Shown here in pieces: positions 18,853 through 28,228 of a DNA stretch of 29,531 nucleotides. Within the stretch, counting starts at the first letter, position 1; each line of letters starts with the position of its first letter. The notes under the pieces were generated by a model, which was given only the letters and a program-made list of their open reading frames with translations, ran no database searches and was not told the DNA's origin. The position numbers and the translations under genes were made by a program. The DNA is from Sergeia podlipaevii (taxonomy: Eukaryota; Euglenozoa; Kinetoplastea; Trypanosomatida; Trypanosomatidae): contig JASANZ010001983.1 of assembly GCA_030849805.1 (NCBI GenBank), positions 1-29,531 on the forward strand, given 5' to 3'.

Positions 18853-21800
18853 ATGAACACCAACAAACGCAGACAAGTCTCAGGACAAGGCATGATAAAT
18901 GCTGCTGTTACCGTCCCAGTCGTCGCTGCCGAGGATGCTGCAGCCTGCTTTGGTGCAGAATCCTTACGGCGGTTGGCATCGTCGTCGTCGTCAACGATAT
19001 TCTTGTCGCCGACAGCGGCAGAGAAAGCGAGGAGGAAAGGAGCAGGGGCGCTTCACGAAGAACCTCAGGGCAGTGGACACCACGTTGCACAAGGCAGTGA
19101 TCACGATTATGTTGGCAGCAGCATCACCAGCATGAATGGCAACAGCACCGGTGCCTTGCCAGTTGCGGTTCATTTCATTTCATCTTCTTCTATCATGCAT
19201 CACACAGGAGGAGGCATGCCCAATACGAAGGATCGAAGCCAACTATTATCTCATGCTGGCCGTGAAAGCGAATGTACACGCTTTGCTGCTAGTACGACGA
19301 CGAGTATCTTGGATGCTGCTGCTACACCTTCCACTTCCACATCAACGGTACGCAAGGTGCATCTTTCTAAGCGAGGAAGACGGAGGTTTTCATGTGTACA
19401 TGCGTTTTTTGTTCTACTGATTCTGCTTTCCCTCATAGGCCTTCTGCTTTCCCTTTACCAATTTAACAGCGAGGACGCCGAGAGCAGCGGCAACATCAAC
19501 CGCCACATTATGAGCAATGGCAAGAAGAACACGCAACGTGGTGATATGGATGACCGGGGTGAAGCCGATCACAGGGCGAATGAGAAGCCTGTTGCGGGTG
19601 CTCCAAAAGCAGTGGAACACAGAGAGGAAACGAAGAACGCCAAAAATAACCGGGTGCTTCATGAGGGAACACGTGGTGGAGCAATACCGTCTTCTCCATT
19701 ACTATCATCGCTAGTGCATTCTTCTTTTTCTTCGTCGTCGTCATCAAGACGCCGGCGAACGCGTGCACGTGTTGTAACCTACTCGACGGGCAAAGATGCA
19801 TTTATGTGTGACGCAGAAGCCTCTCATATGCTGACCACCGGCTGCCCCATCGATGTGATTGGATGGCGCGATAGTGTCTCTCCAGTGCATTCTTCTTCGC
19901 CATCCCATCGCACACATGGCGATAGGGAGGTGAGGGATGCGCAGGACGTTGACGACTTGAACAAGGAGAACATCAACACCAGCAGCACGAAACACCGGAA
20001 GGAGGAAGAAGACAAGAAAGTGAGGAGAAATCCGTACGCGACATCATCGAAAGTTACCATGTCCAGGCTGCGTGCATACCTCACGTATGCAGAGTCGCAA
20101 GGCCTTAGTGACGCGGATGTTGTTTTGGGGGTTGATCGAGATGTCTTCCACATGGGCCGCGTGTTTCTGCGCCGTCGACACCCATCCGCATCACCACCGT
20201 CATCCGCTGGAGGAGGAGGAGGAGGAGAAGGCAACGCGAAGGCGCGCGGCGGAGAGGAGGAGGAGGAGGAGGAGGGGGAAGAAAGCACGGTAGGAAAACT
20301 GCATACGCAAGCTGGCCGCGAAAGCAGGTGCAATGACTCCTACACCTATGATGAAATTGAAAACTCAGACTACAGCACCGACGGCGATCTTCTTCTGTGG
20401 TTTATGCGGTCCTCGCCGGCAAGTCGTGCAGAGCTTGACGCCCGCGCTGTACGACGTGGCGGCACGATGACTTTGTACGATGAGCTCACCGCGGCACAGT
20501 CTGATAGTGATGCTGACGATAGGGATGATGGCGATCGCAGCGACAGTGAGTCAGCGCCCGTCTGCTTTTCACTTCCATCTCATCCACGTTACACAGAGCA
20601 AGTGTCACCGGCACCTCGTTATCCAAACTGGGACGTCTATGGAGGTCGCAGGGCTGCCCCGGGACATTCTCGTACACCGCCTTCTATTGAGTATTCCACC
20701 ACTATTGCAGGGGCCAACAAGATATCATCAGAAGCTTTGATCGACAATGAGAAGAAGGAGCAGCAGCAGAAAGGTAGTCATCGCCGCCGTGTCTGTGCCC
20801 ACTTTAGTCTCTCGTCTTCTACTCCGCCGATTCTATTTGGGAGCAACGCGTACTGCATGAGGGAGCAGCGTCACATTGGCGAGGCGTGCGCGGTGCCGTA
20901 TGACTGGATTGAAGATGAGAGCACTAGAATGGATCTGCTTGAGTGGCGGCGCATGCTACACCGACACGGCGCAACCGAGGCGCTTGAGTCACCATCAACA
21001 GTGATGAAAACGAGGAATCCGTTGAAGCCGGTGCTCCCCTTCCACCACCGTCTTACCTCGGGCGTATTCATTGCGCGTGTGTGGGCACTTCGTCTCTTCG
21101 TTCAGGCGTACGAACAGTTTTTACTCGATAACCCATCACCTCTTCGATTGACTGTTGCGAGTCGCGCGTTCGATCAGGCGACGACGACGACAAGAACAAT
21201 GCAGTGGGGAACGCAGACGGCCTCAACGAAGGAGAAGATAGCCTCAGCGGATCGCAACGATTGGTTCTGCGATCAAACTGTTGTGGCGGAGCTTTACTTG
21301 CGCTTGCGACACTGTGAACTACTTCAACGCCGATGGAAGAGCCGAACTGTAGACTGGATGGAGTTCTCACCTTCTCTTTCTTTTTTCTCTTCAACACCAC
21401 AGAGGCGTCATACTTCAGGCGACGACGACGGGGAAGAGGGACTGGACTACGCAGTGCTTCGAGAGCCGCCGGAAGTTCGCTACTGGCATCACGTCCTCGA
21501 CACCGCCCTTGCTCGTGGACGTGGAGGCAGCGGTGGCAACAGCAACCCTAAAGAAGAAGAAGAAGATGTCGATGTCTGCGCACGCGGTGTGTACGGGCTT
21601 CCTTCCGGACTCGTCGGTATTGACATGCAAAACCGACTATCAGTAGAGCTTAACGGGAATTCAATCTTTGGCGAGCACATTCAGATTATGCAATCGAAGG
21701 AGGAGTTGTTGCCACCACCGCACGTGATGGCAGCGTGGATGGCGCTGGAGAAGCAGCGGGAGCGACGGATGCTGCAGAGGTGGATGGCGAAGCTTGTGAG

Positions 21801-23436
21801 GAAAGGATCCACAAATGTGGTGAATGATAAAGATGCAGCCGCTACAGTGAACGTTGTCGCTGACAGCAACAGCAACACCAACAACAACATGGACTTCTCT
21901 CAATGCCCGTCTGTTCCAGAGCGCGCCTTTACCACTGTTTTTGATGTACCTGAAGGTGTTGCGTATCATGCCGCGCGCGCGACAAGACGATTACTACAGT
22001 TGGCAAAAAATATGTCGCCCATCACATCAAAAAATAAGCCCAACAGCAACAATAGCACTACAACTGAACTTGTCATCCGCGGCCGAAAGGATGCTGGGCG
22101 GTGGCAGACACCAATGAAACTCACTTTTGGCAACTCCGATTTGCTTGAAAGCCAGCAGCAGCAGCAGCAGCTTCCCAGAGATGCGGCCACCACTACCACA
22201 ACCGACATCATCCAGGGTAGCAAGGATGACTATCCACTTTTCTTCGTCAATCCACTGAGTGGTGCTGTGCTCTCTACTCCGCTTATGTACGTTCACGATA
22301 ATGTCCCGTGGCGTAGGTGGTGTGAGGGGCAACGAATGCGTGACGCTCTGGTTGCGTATGTCGCAGCTACGTGGAACGTTGACGCGCCGCCAGCAAACGA
22401 CGCGGATGCTGATGTTGTTGTTGTTGCCGCTTCAACTGTGGTGTCCGGTACGCACGAGAATCCGGAGCCGCCGCCACCACCTCATCGAGGAGTTCCACCG
22501 CTAGCGCACCACAATGATGATGATGATGATAAAAGTAATGATGGTCGAGGGGAAATTGATAAAGCAAGGGAGAAGTTAAGCGAAGAAGAAGAAGAAGGTG
22601 ATGGTGGTCAGCGACAGCAACAACAGCGAGGAGAAAAGAGGACCGTTGGCGCAGCTGACATCGATGCGCGTGAGGTCCCCGCTGCCTCCTCCCGCATGTC
22701 TGAACTCCCACTATCCTCGCCCTTGTCACTGCTATCGTTGTCCAGAAATCAAACCAAAACTGTTCTCCTGCGATGGTTGAGTGGTCTCCTGTCCGGCGAT
22801 ACCGCAAGGGGTGGAGTGGACTTTGCACTTCGTCTAGATCTTTCATTTGTAGAAGATGCGGAGTCACACGCCTCTTCTAGAACTTTCTCACACGACCGTG
22901 CGATGTGGAAGTCATGTGATGACACGTTGCGGCGCGCACGCACAAGCCTCGGGAACTCGAGTGCCAATTCAATCTCTTACAGCAACAGCAGCGGGCAGAC
23001 TGCGGAGGAGATGCTGAAGGAGAACATTAGTGCCTGTCTGCCATTTTATCTGCACAGTGCTAGAAACGTCGGGAGCACCCAGGAGGAGTGCCCACAGCGT
23101 CGACGACGACACCGCGACCGCCGTACGTTCCCTCTTCTAGGCCACTACTCTGGTCCGTTTAAAGAGAGAAATCAGAAGGTTTATGGCACGATGTTTGCCT
23201 GGCTATTGCCAACTGAGACGGAGGAGGAGGCGTGGCTGCCGTACCAAGTCGAAGCCTTGCAAGCTGCTCCTAAGATACGACTTTTCTTCAGTAATGAGAG
23301 TACAGAGGATAAGGGCAATCTCAAAACGCATGTGGCGATGCAGCTGGTGGAGGAGAAGCAGCACAATCAGCTGTGCGGAGATTATGTTGGAGGCCAAAGG
23401 TGGAGACACAAACCTTTTGTTTATACACCGTGGTGA
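18853..23436 (+). CDS. probable PLOD-like glycosyltransferase, type II membrane protein
   Basis: A 1527-aa protein with one N-terminal anchor (about residues 184-206, after a basic RRRR-type stretch), so a lumenal Golgi-type enzyme is likely. Downstream blocks resemble the glycosyltransferase domain of collagen lysyl hydroxylases (PLOD) and relatives. There is a first strand, RVVTYSTGK (306-314); a strand ending in a DxD-type motif, VVLGVDRDVF (423-432, D428/D430); ILFGSNAYC, with a following SGVFIAR segment (near 736-742); a CDQTVVAELYL helix (D807); and GIDMQNRLSVELNG (about 923-936), matching the DDQ-YL and DhxxxIFQNLNG order of that family. Low-complexity inserts (G, E, Q, D, S/T) separate the blocks, and residues about 1370-1527 are unassigned. 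Similarity is judged by eye, so donor and acceptor are unknown. GTG codons upstream come from a TG repeat. ATG 18853 is the first in-frame ATG; 18892 is the alternative. Confidence 0.55.
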   Translation: MNTNKRRQVSGQGMINAAVTVPVVAAEDAAACFGAESLRRLASSSSSTIFLSPTAAEKARRKGAGALHEEPQGSGHHVAQGSDHDYVGSSITSMNGNSTGALPVAVHFISSSSIMHHTGGGMPNTKDRSQLLSHAGRESECTRFAASTTTSILDAAATPSTSTSTVRKVHLSKRGRRRFSCVHAFFVLLILLSLIGLLLSLYQFNSEDAESSGNINRHIMSNGKKNTQRGDMDDRGEADHRANEKPVAGAPKAVEHREETKNAKNNRVLHEGTRGGAIPSSPLLSSLVHSSFSSSSSSRRRRTRARVVTYSTGKDAFMCDAEASHMLTTGCPIDVIGWRDSVSPVHSSSPSHRTHGDREVRDAQDVDDLNKENINTSSTKHRKEEEDKKVRRNPYATSSKVTMSRLRAYLTYAESQGLSDADVVLGVDRDVFHMGRVFLRRRHPSASPPSSAGGGGGGEGNAKARGGEEEEEEEGEESTVGKLHTQAGRESRCNDSYTYDEIENSDYSTDGDLLLWFMRSSPASRAELDARAVRRGGTMTLYDELTAAQSDSDADDRDDGDRSDSESAPVCFSLPSHPRYTEQVSPAPRYPNWDVYGGRRAAPGHSRTPPSIEYSTTIAGANKISSEALIDNEKKEQQQKGSHRRRVCAHFSLSSSTPPILFGSNAYCMREQRHIGEACAVPYDWIEDESTRMDLLEWRRMLHRHGATEALESPSTVMKTRNPLKPVLPFHHRLTSGVFIARVWALRLFVQAYEQFLLDNPSPLRLTVASRAFDQATTTTRTMQWGTQTASTKEKIASADRNDWFCDQTVVAELYLRLRHCELLQRRWKSRTVDWMEFSPSLSFFSSTPQRRHTSGDDDGEEGLDYAVLREPPEVRYWHHVLDTALARGRGGSGGNSNPKEEEEDVDVCARGVYGLPSGLVGIDMQNRLSVELNGNSIFGEHIQIMQSKEELLPPPHVMAAWMALEKQRERRMLQRWMAKLVRKGSTNVVNDKDAAATVNVVADSNSNTNNNMDFSQCPSVPERAFTTVFDVPEGVAYHAARATRRLLQLAKNMSPITSKNKPNSNNSTTTELVIRGRKDAGRWQTPMKLTFGNSDLLESQQQQQQLPRDAATTTTTDIIQGSKDDYPLFFVNPLSGAVLSTPLMYVHDNVPWRRWCEGQRMRDALVAYVAATWNVDAPPANDADADVVVVAASTVVSGTHENPEPPPPPHRGVPPLAHHNDDDDDKSNDGRGEIDKAREKLSEEEEEGDGGQRQQQQRGEKRTVGAADIDAREVPAASSRMSELPLSSPLSLLSLSRNQTKTVLLRWLSGLLSGDTARGGVDFALRLDLSFVEDAESHASSRTFSHDRAMWKSCDDTLRRARTSLGNSSANSISYSNSSGQTAEEMLKENISACLPFYLHSARNVGSTQEECPQRRRRHRDRRTFPLLGHYSGPFKERNQKVYGTMFAWLLPTETEEEAWLPYQVEALQAAPKIRLFFSNESTEDKGNLKTHVAMQLVEEKQHNQLCGDYVGGQRWRHKPFVYTPW

Positions 23437-24448
23437 TTGAAGTGCGCTTATTTTTTTCTCCTCCCCCTCTTCCACCACCACCAGTAGGATATTTTTCTTT
23501 TGTGTTTTTGTTTCTTGTTGACTTCAGATTTCAGTTTTTTTTTATATATCTTTTTTTTTTCTTGTTTCTTAACAGGTGCACCGCAGAGCGCATATGTATA
23601 ATAATAATCATTATTATTATTATTATTATTATGATTATTATGATTATTATGATTATTTCTTTATTTTTTGAAGGAGAAGATGCTACTTGCAACAAGTTGT
23701 AATCATATATACATTTAAAGCTTTCTCTCCCCTCTCCTCACGTACACACACACACTCTCTCTCTCTCTCTATATATATATATATGCATATTAGCCGTATG
23801 GGAAGCGCACAAAGACGGAAAAGAACGAGGAAAGGCAAAAATAATAATAATAATAATGATAAGAAGAGAGGAGAGGAGAGATCGCAAAGGGACGGACGAA
23901 AGAAGAATGAAGTCAAATTAAAAGGATTACGTATCTAGCGCACGGAAGAATTTATAGGTGTTTTTGACACTAATATATGAACATATATATATATATATAT
24001 ATAAAGAAATTTTTTTTTTTAAGGACACCGTATGCATTGTACACCTATATACCATTATTTCAGTATACATATACATCTCTACAATCATCATTATTATTAT
24101 TATTATTATTATTATTTTGTTGTTTGATTTATTCATTAACGTTAGATATACATACACACACACACACACATATATATAGATAGATAGTCTATAGATAGTC
24201 TTTCTTTCTGCTCCACGACACATTTTCTTTCTGTCTTACCTTTTTTTTTCTTTTTTTTTTAAAAAAAAAGATAAAAGAAAACCAGAGTGACTCCTTTACT
24301 TTTTCCTTCATTAAAAAATAAAAAAAAGTGGAAAGGTACCTGTGAGAAACAAGATTGAGGAAAAAAAATAAAATAAAAGAGAGGGAGAGTGAGAGAGTGA
24401 CACATACATACATATACATATATACAAACTTTTCCTCACAAAAAAAAA
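23437..24448. other. microsatellite-rich spacer 5' of the kinase gene
   Basis: No gene is supported. The spacer is a patchwork of simple repeats: ATT/ATG units (23598-23656), AC, CT and AT arrays in series (23744-23784), AAT (23839-23857), AT (23981-24004), ATT (24090-24116) and CA (24155-24170). A T10A9 palindrome lies at 24251-24269. Open frames on both strands are translations of these repeats. Confidence 0.6.
24231..24270 (+). promoter_or_regulatory. candidate spliced-leader acceptor for the kinase gene
   Basis: A T/C tract (24231-24260) runs into A9 and then G, giving AG at 24269-24270. The 178 nt to ATG 24449 contain no ATG, which fits a 5' UTR. The A9 between pyrimidines and AG is unusual. 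Confidence 0.35.
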
Positions 24449-25921
24449 ATGGAGGATAGCTTTGAAAAGATGGTGCTTGGGAACGGCACTAGCGGCAACA
24501 TTGTGCCCGCATTTTTGATGGATGACGCAGCCAACGATGTCTTTGTGAAACCCTCTGTCCTTCACCAGCAGCAGCAACATAATCAGTACAGTGGCGACGC
24601 GTCTAGCAGCCGACCAGCTTTCTTGGACGATGACAATGAGGACAAGGACAACACAACCACTGTCATGGACGAACGTGGTGGTCGCTCTTCTTCATCCTCT
24701 CCTATACTCGCTAGTGGTCCAACGTTCAAAAATACAGATGGTCTCGTGTCGTCTAGCGCGCAGGCGGCCAGTCACAATCATGCCATCCCAGCCTCCAGCG
24801 AGGAGCTTCACCTAACGGGTGAGTCTGGCATGACGTGGTATTTAAGGCGTAAAAAAATTCTGGGTAAGGGAAATTTTGGGTGTGCCACGCTCTATGAGCG
24901 GCGCTCGCACGCCTCCACTGGACCTTTGCTTATTGTTGTCAAGGATGTCAACATACAAACCATGACTAATCGAGAGGAGGGGATGGCCTCGCTACGCACA
25001 GAGGTGGACGTTCTACGGCGTTCGATGGGTCACCCCAGTATTGTTCGCTTCTTGGACTACTATGAGGACACCACGAACACCCTCATGGCGTACATTCTGC
25101 TCGAGTATTGTGGCGGTGGTGACCTGGGCAACTGCATTGAGGCCGCTCAGCAGAAACGAAAGCAGCACAGCAGCAGCAACAGCAGCAACAGCGGTGGTGG
25201 TAGTAGTAGTAGTAGTGCGTACCTACCGGAGGGTTTTGTTGCGTCCATGTTAGTGCAGATCATCGTAGCACTGCAGTTTCTACATGTAGAGCAGGGTATT
25301 CTCCATCGTGATATGAAGCCACAGAATGTTTTTCTGCTAGACGATGGCGTCACCGTCCGCTTGGGAGACTTTGGGGTGGCAACGGTGCTTGGCGGTCTTG
25401 GAGAAAAGGCAAAGGCAGCGTGTGGGTCTCCCTTCTATATGGCTCCAGAGCTGTGCGCCGAGCGTGCCTACGATGGCGAGGCGGATATATGGTCTACTGG
25501 AGTGCTCCTCTACGAACTCATGGCACTTGAGAGGCCATTTAACGCCGGCACCTTTGCCACTCTTGCCCAACTTGTGCTCAAAAGCAAGTGCATCCCTCTC
25601 ACCGAGCGTCAGGAGCTCCCGTACTCAAAGGAACTCAAGGACCTTGTGCAGTCCATGCTGACGGTCGACCCAGCCGCGCGACCGACACTGCGACGGTTGC
25701 TTCGGAATGCGTACGTGCGGCGCAGTTTGCATCACGTACCCCGTGCCTCTCTTGATACAACATACTATCGCACGACGTTTGGGGACGAGGTGGTTAATGC
25801 CGCCTTGCTCATGAGCGTACACGCGGGGGTGAAACAGGAAAGTGGCCTAATCCTGATGAACGTGGCTGCCGCTACTGAAGAGGAGGAGGATGAGTATGAA
25901 GATGACTTTGAGGATGAGTAA
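24449..25921 (+). CDS. NEK-like serine/threonine protein kinase
   Basis: A 490-aa protein kinase with all key residues: Gly-rich loop GKGNFG (139-144), ATP-binding Lys165 in VVKDVN, helix-C Glu185, catalytic HRD (286-288) in LHRDMKPQNV, DFG (307-309) and APE (332-334), with a short activation loop containing CGSPFYMAPEL. The activation segment, the EYCGGGDL hinge and the PF-x(n)-L pattern after DIWSTGVLLYEL are typical of the NEK (NIMA-related) group. In trypanosomatids that group is large and often linked to flagellum, basal body and cell cycle. A Ser/Asn/Gly-rich insert follows the hinge (about 232-258). The first 130 residues are low complexity. The C-terminus is strongly acidic (EEEEDEYEDDFEDE). 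ATG 24449 is the first after the likely splice acceptor. Kinase assignment is very secure, the NEK subgroup fairly so; substrate unknown. Confidence 0.85.
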   Translation: MEDSFEKMVLGNGTSGNIVPAFLMDDAANDVFVKPSVLHQQQQHNQYSGDASSSRPAFLDDDNEDKDNTTTVMDERGGRSSSSSPILASGPTFKNTDGLVSSSAQAASHNHAIPASSEELHLTGESGMTWYLRRKKILGKGNFGCATLYERRSHASTGPLLIVVKDVNIQTMTNREEGMASLRTEVDVLRRSMGHPSIVRFLDYYEDTTNTLMAYILLEYCGGGDLGNCIEAAQQKRKQHSSSNSSNSGGGSSSSSAYLPEGFVASMLVQIIVALQFLHVEQGILHRDMKPQNVFLLDDGVTVRLGDFGVATVLGGLGEKAKAACGSPFYMAPELCAERAYDGEADIWSTGVLLYELMALERPFNAGTFATLAQLVLKSKCIPLTERQELPYSKELKDLVQSMLTVDPAARPTLRRLLRNAYVRRSLHHVPRASLDTTYYRTTFGDEVVNAALLMSVHAGVKQESGLILMNVAAATEEEEDEYEDDFEDE

Positions 25922-26755
25922 TAGAAGGGGATGGATCGAGAAACAACAACAACAAGAAGAAAAAAAAATCATGGAAGATGGAAGAGATAAGAAAGAAGAA
26001 GAACGAAAAAACAACAACAACAAAAAAAAAATAGAGTGAAGGAGAGAGAAACTTTAAGGAAAAAGGGCGAGGAAGGAAGGAAAAAAAAAATAACAATTTT
26101 TGGAATGGCTATATGGGCGGAGGATGTGCAAAGAATGGTTCTTTTCTGATAAGAAATATATTGCTCTCTTTCTTCCTTCCTTCCTTTTTTTTTTGTTTTA
26201 TTTGATCTTGTATCTCGCTTCTGCTTTATATGTAGTGGTCTGTGAGGTGTCTGCAAACGTCATTCGACTGACTGATGTGTTTTGTTATTTATTATTATTA
26301 TTCTTTCTTGAAAAGAAAAGTTCTCCAAAAAGAAAAAAGAAAAAAGAAAAGAGAAACTATTTTTTTTTTCTGCGATTGCTAGTATTTCTCTCTTTTTGAT
26401 AAAGAAACTAACAAACAAACAAAAAAAGAAAGGAACCTCCTGCACAACTGTGTATGAAGGCATGTGCATCACGTGTGTATTGTGCTTGAATGTTATCTGT
26501 TATCTTCATTTCTTTTTTAACTACATTATTTTTGTTTTTCTCTTATCTACGCAAACGTATCAGCAGCTTTTATTTCATTTATACATTCATATACAAAAAA
26601 AAAAGGAGAAAAATAGAAGGCCAGGAACAAACCACATTATCATCTTTTATAGTGCAGTCCATCTCTCTCTCTCTCTCTCCTTTTTTTTTGGACACAGAAA
26701 GAAAATCAAAAAATAGAATTCTTTTTTTCTTTAAGCGGACGCCCCTCTCGCCGCC
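25922..26755. other. spacer between the kinase and SRP9-like genes
   Basis: Nothing but purine-rich and T-rich simple sequence is seen: AAC/AAG repeats just after the kinase stop, then alternating A- and T-tracts and a CT repeat (26663-26680). Open frames code only for Phe/Ser/Lys-rich peptides. The end carries the splice signal of the next gene. Confidence 0.55.
26719..26735 (+). promoter_or_regulatory. candidate spliced-leader acceptor for the SRP9-like gene
   Basis: A compact T/C tract ends in TTAAG, with AG at 26734-26735. This would leave a 20-nt 5' UTR ending in gccgcc directly before the ATG. An earlier AG near 26697-26698, after a CT repeat and T9, is the alternative. Confidence 0.4.
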
Positions 26756-27220
26756 ATGAAGCTTGACCTTAAGGAGTTCATTGACGCGACCACTGAGCTG
26801 CACCGTCGTAGCGGCGTCAAGCACACCCGCTTGATGCTGCGGCTCCGTCCATATAGCGCGCGCAAGAACTTTATCGTCAAGGCAACAGACGGCAACATCA
26901 CATTCACCACCCGCGTGGAGCACATGGACCAGCTGAAACCACTTGAGAAGCTTGTGAGCGACTTCGTGACGAAGTGCACAGCCGCCTCTGTTCCCCCGCC
27001 ACCACCACCACCATCTTCTTCTACACCAGCGGGGAGCAGCGCGAACGCCACCACCGGCAGCGCGGCCGCGGGTGACTGTGGTGAGAGCAGCGGTACACAG
27101 CAGCAGCAGCAACAGCAAGGAGGTGCAGCGGCTGGCAGAAAGGGTCAGCAGCAGCAGCAACAGCAGAGCAGCAGTGCGAATAACAAGAAATCAGGAAAAG
27201 GGAAGAAAGGCAAGCGGTGA
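26756..27220 (+). CDS. SRP9-like protein with basic, Gln-rich tail
   Basis: A 154-aa protein. Residues 1-75 resemble the SRP9 subunit of the signal recognition particle: an N-terminal helix (DLKEFIDATTELHRR), a strand with RLMLRLRP, then KNFIVKATDGNITFTTRVE and a final helix QLKPLEKLVSDF, in the order and spacing of the SRP9 alpha-beta-beta-beta-alpha fold. SRP9 with SRP14 binds the Alu domain of SRP RNA and slows translation elongation. Residues 80-140 are low complexity (poly-Pro, Ser/Thr/Ala, two Gln runs). The last residues (KKSGKGKKGKR) are Lys-rich and could bind RNA, as do tails of SRP14 or yeast SRP21. The usual SRP9 is about 85 residues, so the tail doubles its length. A ribosomal protein L38-like origin was considered and fits less well. 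No SRP14 is in the window. Confidence 0.65.
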   Translation: MKLDLKEFIDATTELHRRSGVKHTRLMLRLRPYSARKNFIVKATDGNITFTTRVEHMDQLKPLEKLVSDFVTKCTAASVPPPPPPPSSSTPAGSSANATTGSAAAGDCGESSGTQQQQQQQGGAAAGRKGQQQQQQQSSSANNKKSGKGKKGKR

Positions 27221-28214
27221 AAAGTTAGCATCTCATCACGCACTTACAGACACATCGTTGCTTCTCATTTATTGGATTGGTTGATTGGCTTATCTAAAAG
27301 ATTGAAAGGACTCTCCTCAGTATTTGTTCTTTTTCTCTTGTATCCACTCATACTTGCGCACACACTCAAAAAATATGCAACAACACAAGTTTTTTTTTTT
27401 TTTCATTTCTTAAAAATAATAATAAAAAAAATTATTGTTTCATCAAGAAATACAAAAAAAAAAAAAGCAGAAAAAACAATTGTGTGTGTGTGTGGGGTGT
27501 AGCACAGAGTGCGTAGGAGTGAAAAATGCTATTCTATGAGCGCTGCTTCTATAGCTGCAGTGATGGTTGTGTGTTTGTGTGTGTATGTGTGTGTGTGTGT
27601 GTGTGTGACGTTACTTTGCGCATGGCACGCTATAAGGCGTGTGCTAGTGAAGAGAGAGTGCGTGGGTGTGTGTGTGTGTGTGCGATAACTTTAAACAAAT
27701 TGCGTATGGGAGTACATAGCACTTACAAAACAAAGATGAATACAACAACCACAAAGCCGGAGAAAAGAAACAAACAAACAAAAAAAAGCAAATTACAGAG
27801 GCATGTGCAAGTCTGTATACATGCACCCGACACACTCTTGGAACTTCTAGACAGCTGCTATTTTCCTTTTGCGTGTGTGTGTGTGTGTGAGAACGGTGAG
27901 TGCTTCTTTTTCCCTTTTCTCTTTTTATCTTTTATTTGAAGGGTTGCATTAAAATCAATATTATACTATCTGCACTCAAGTACTGGATATCTGTTCTTTC
28001 TCTTTCTCTCTCTCTTTTTTTTTTTCTTTGTCGGGAGGCCTACTTGAAGTAAAACGGTTCTTTTCTTTTTTTTTTTTTCTAAAAAGAAAAGGAAAGATAG
28101 GGGGAAGCAAGGTACTCCCTATCACATATATACACGGGCACTTTATAGTAACTACTCTCTCTCTCTCTCGCCTGTTGTTACTCGTTTTTTTTTCTTTCTT
28201 TCTTTTTTTTTATC
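27221..28214. other. spacer between the SRP9-like gene and the small membrane protein gene
   Basis: No gene or RNA is recognisable. The region holds T- and A-tracts, several TG arrays (27569-27606, 27665-27682, 27872-27888) and a T/C-rich block before the next gene. The open frame at 27526-27939 translates the TG arrays into Cys/Val runs and is rejected. An 11-base inverted repeat (28060-28070 and 28081-28091) is made by a pyrimidine tract facing a purine tract. Confidence 0.55.
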
Positions 28215-28228
28215 ATGTTTCGCTTTAG
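28150..28228 (+). promoter_or_regulatory. candidate spliced-leader acceptor overlapping the annotated start
   Basis: A long pyrimidine tract (about 28150-28212) has no AG until CTTTAG, with AG at 28227-28228. That lies after the first ATG (28215) and 10 nt before the next in-frame ATG (28239). An upstream AG at 28086-28087, following another T-tract, would keep ATG 28215. Confidence 0.45.

Noticed and set aside
27526..27939. 137-codon open frame with Cys/Val runs
   Set aside because: Most of it is TG microsatellite. There is no recognisable domain.
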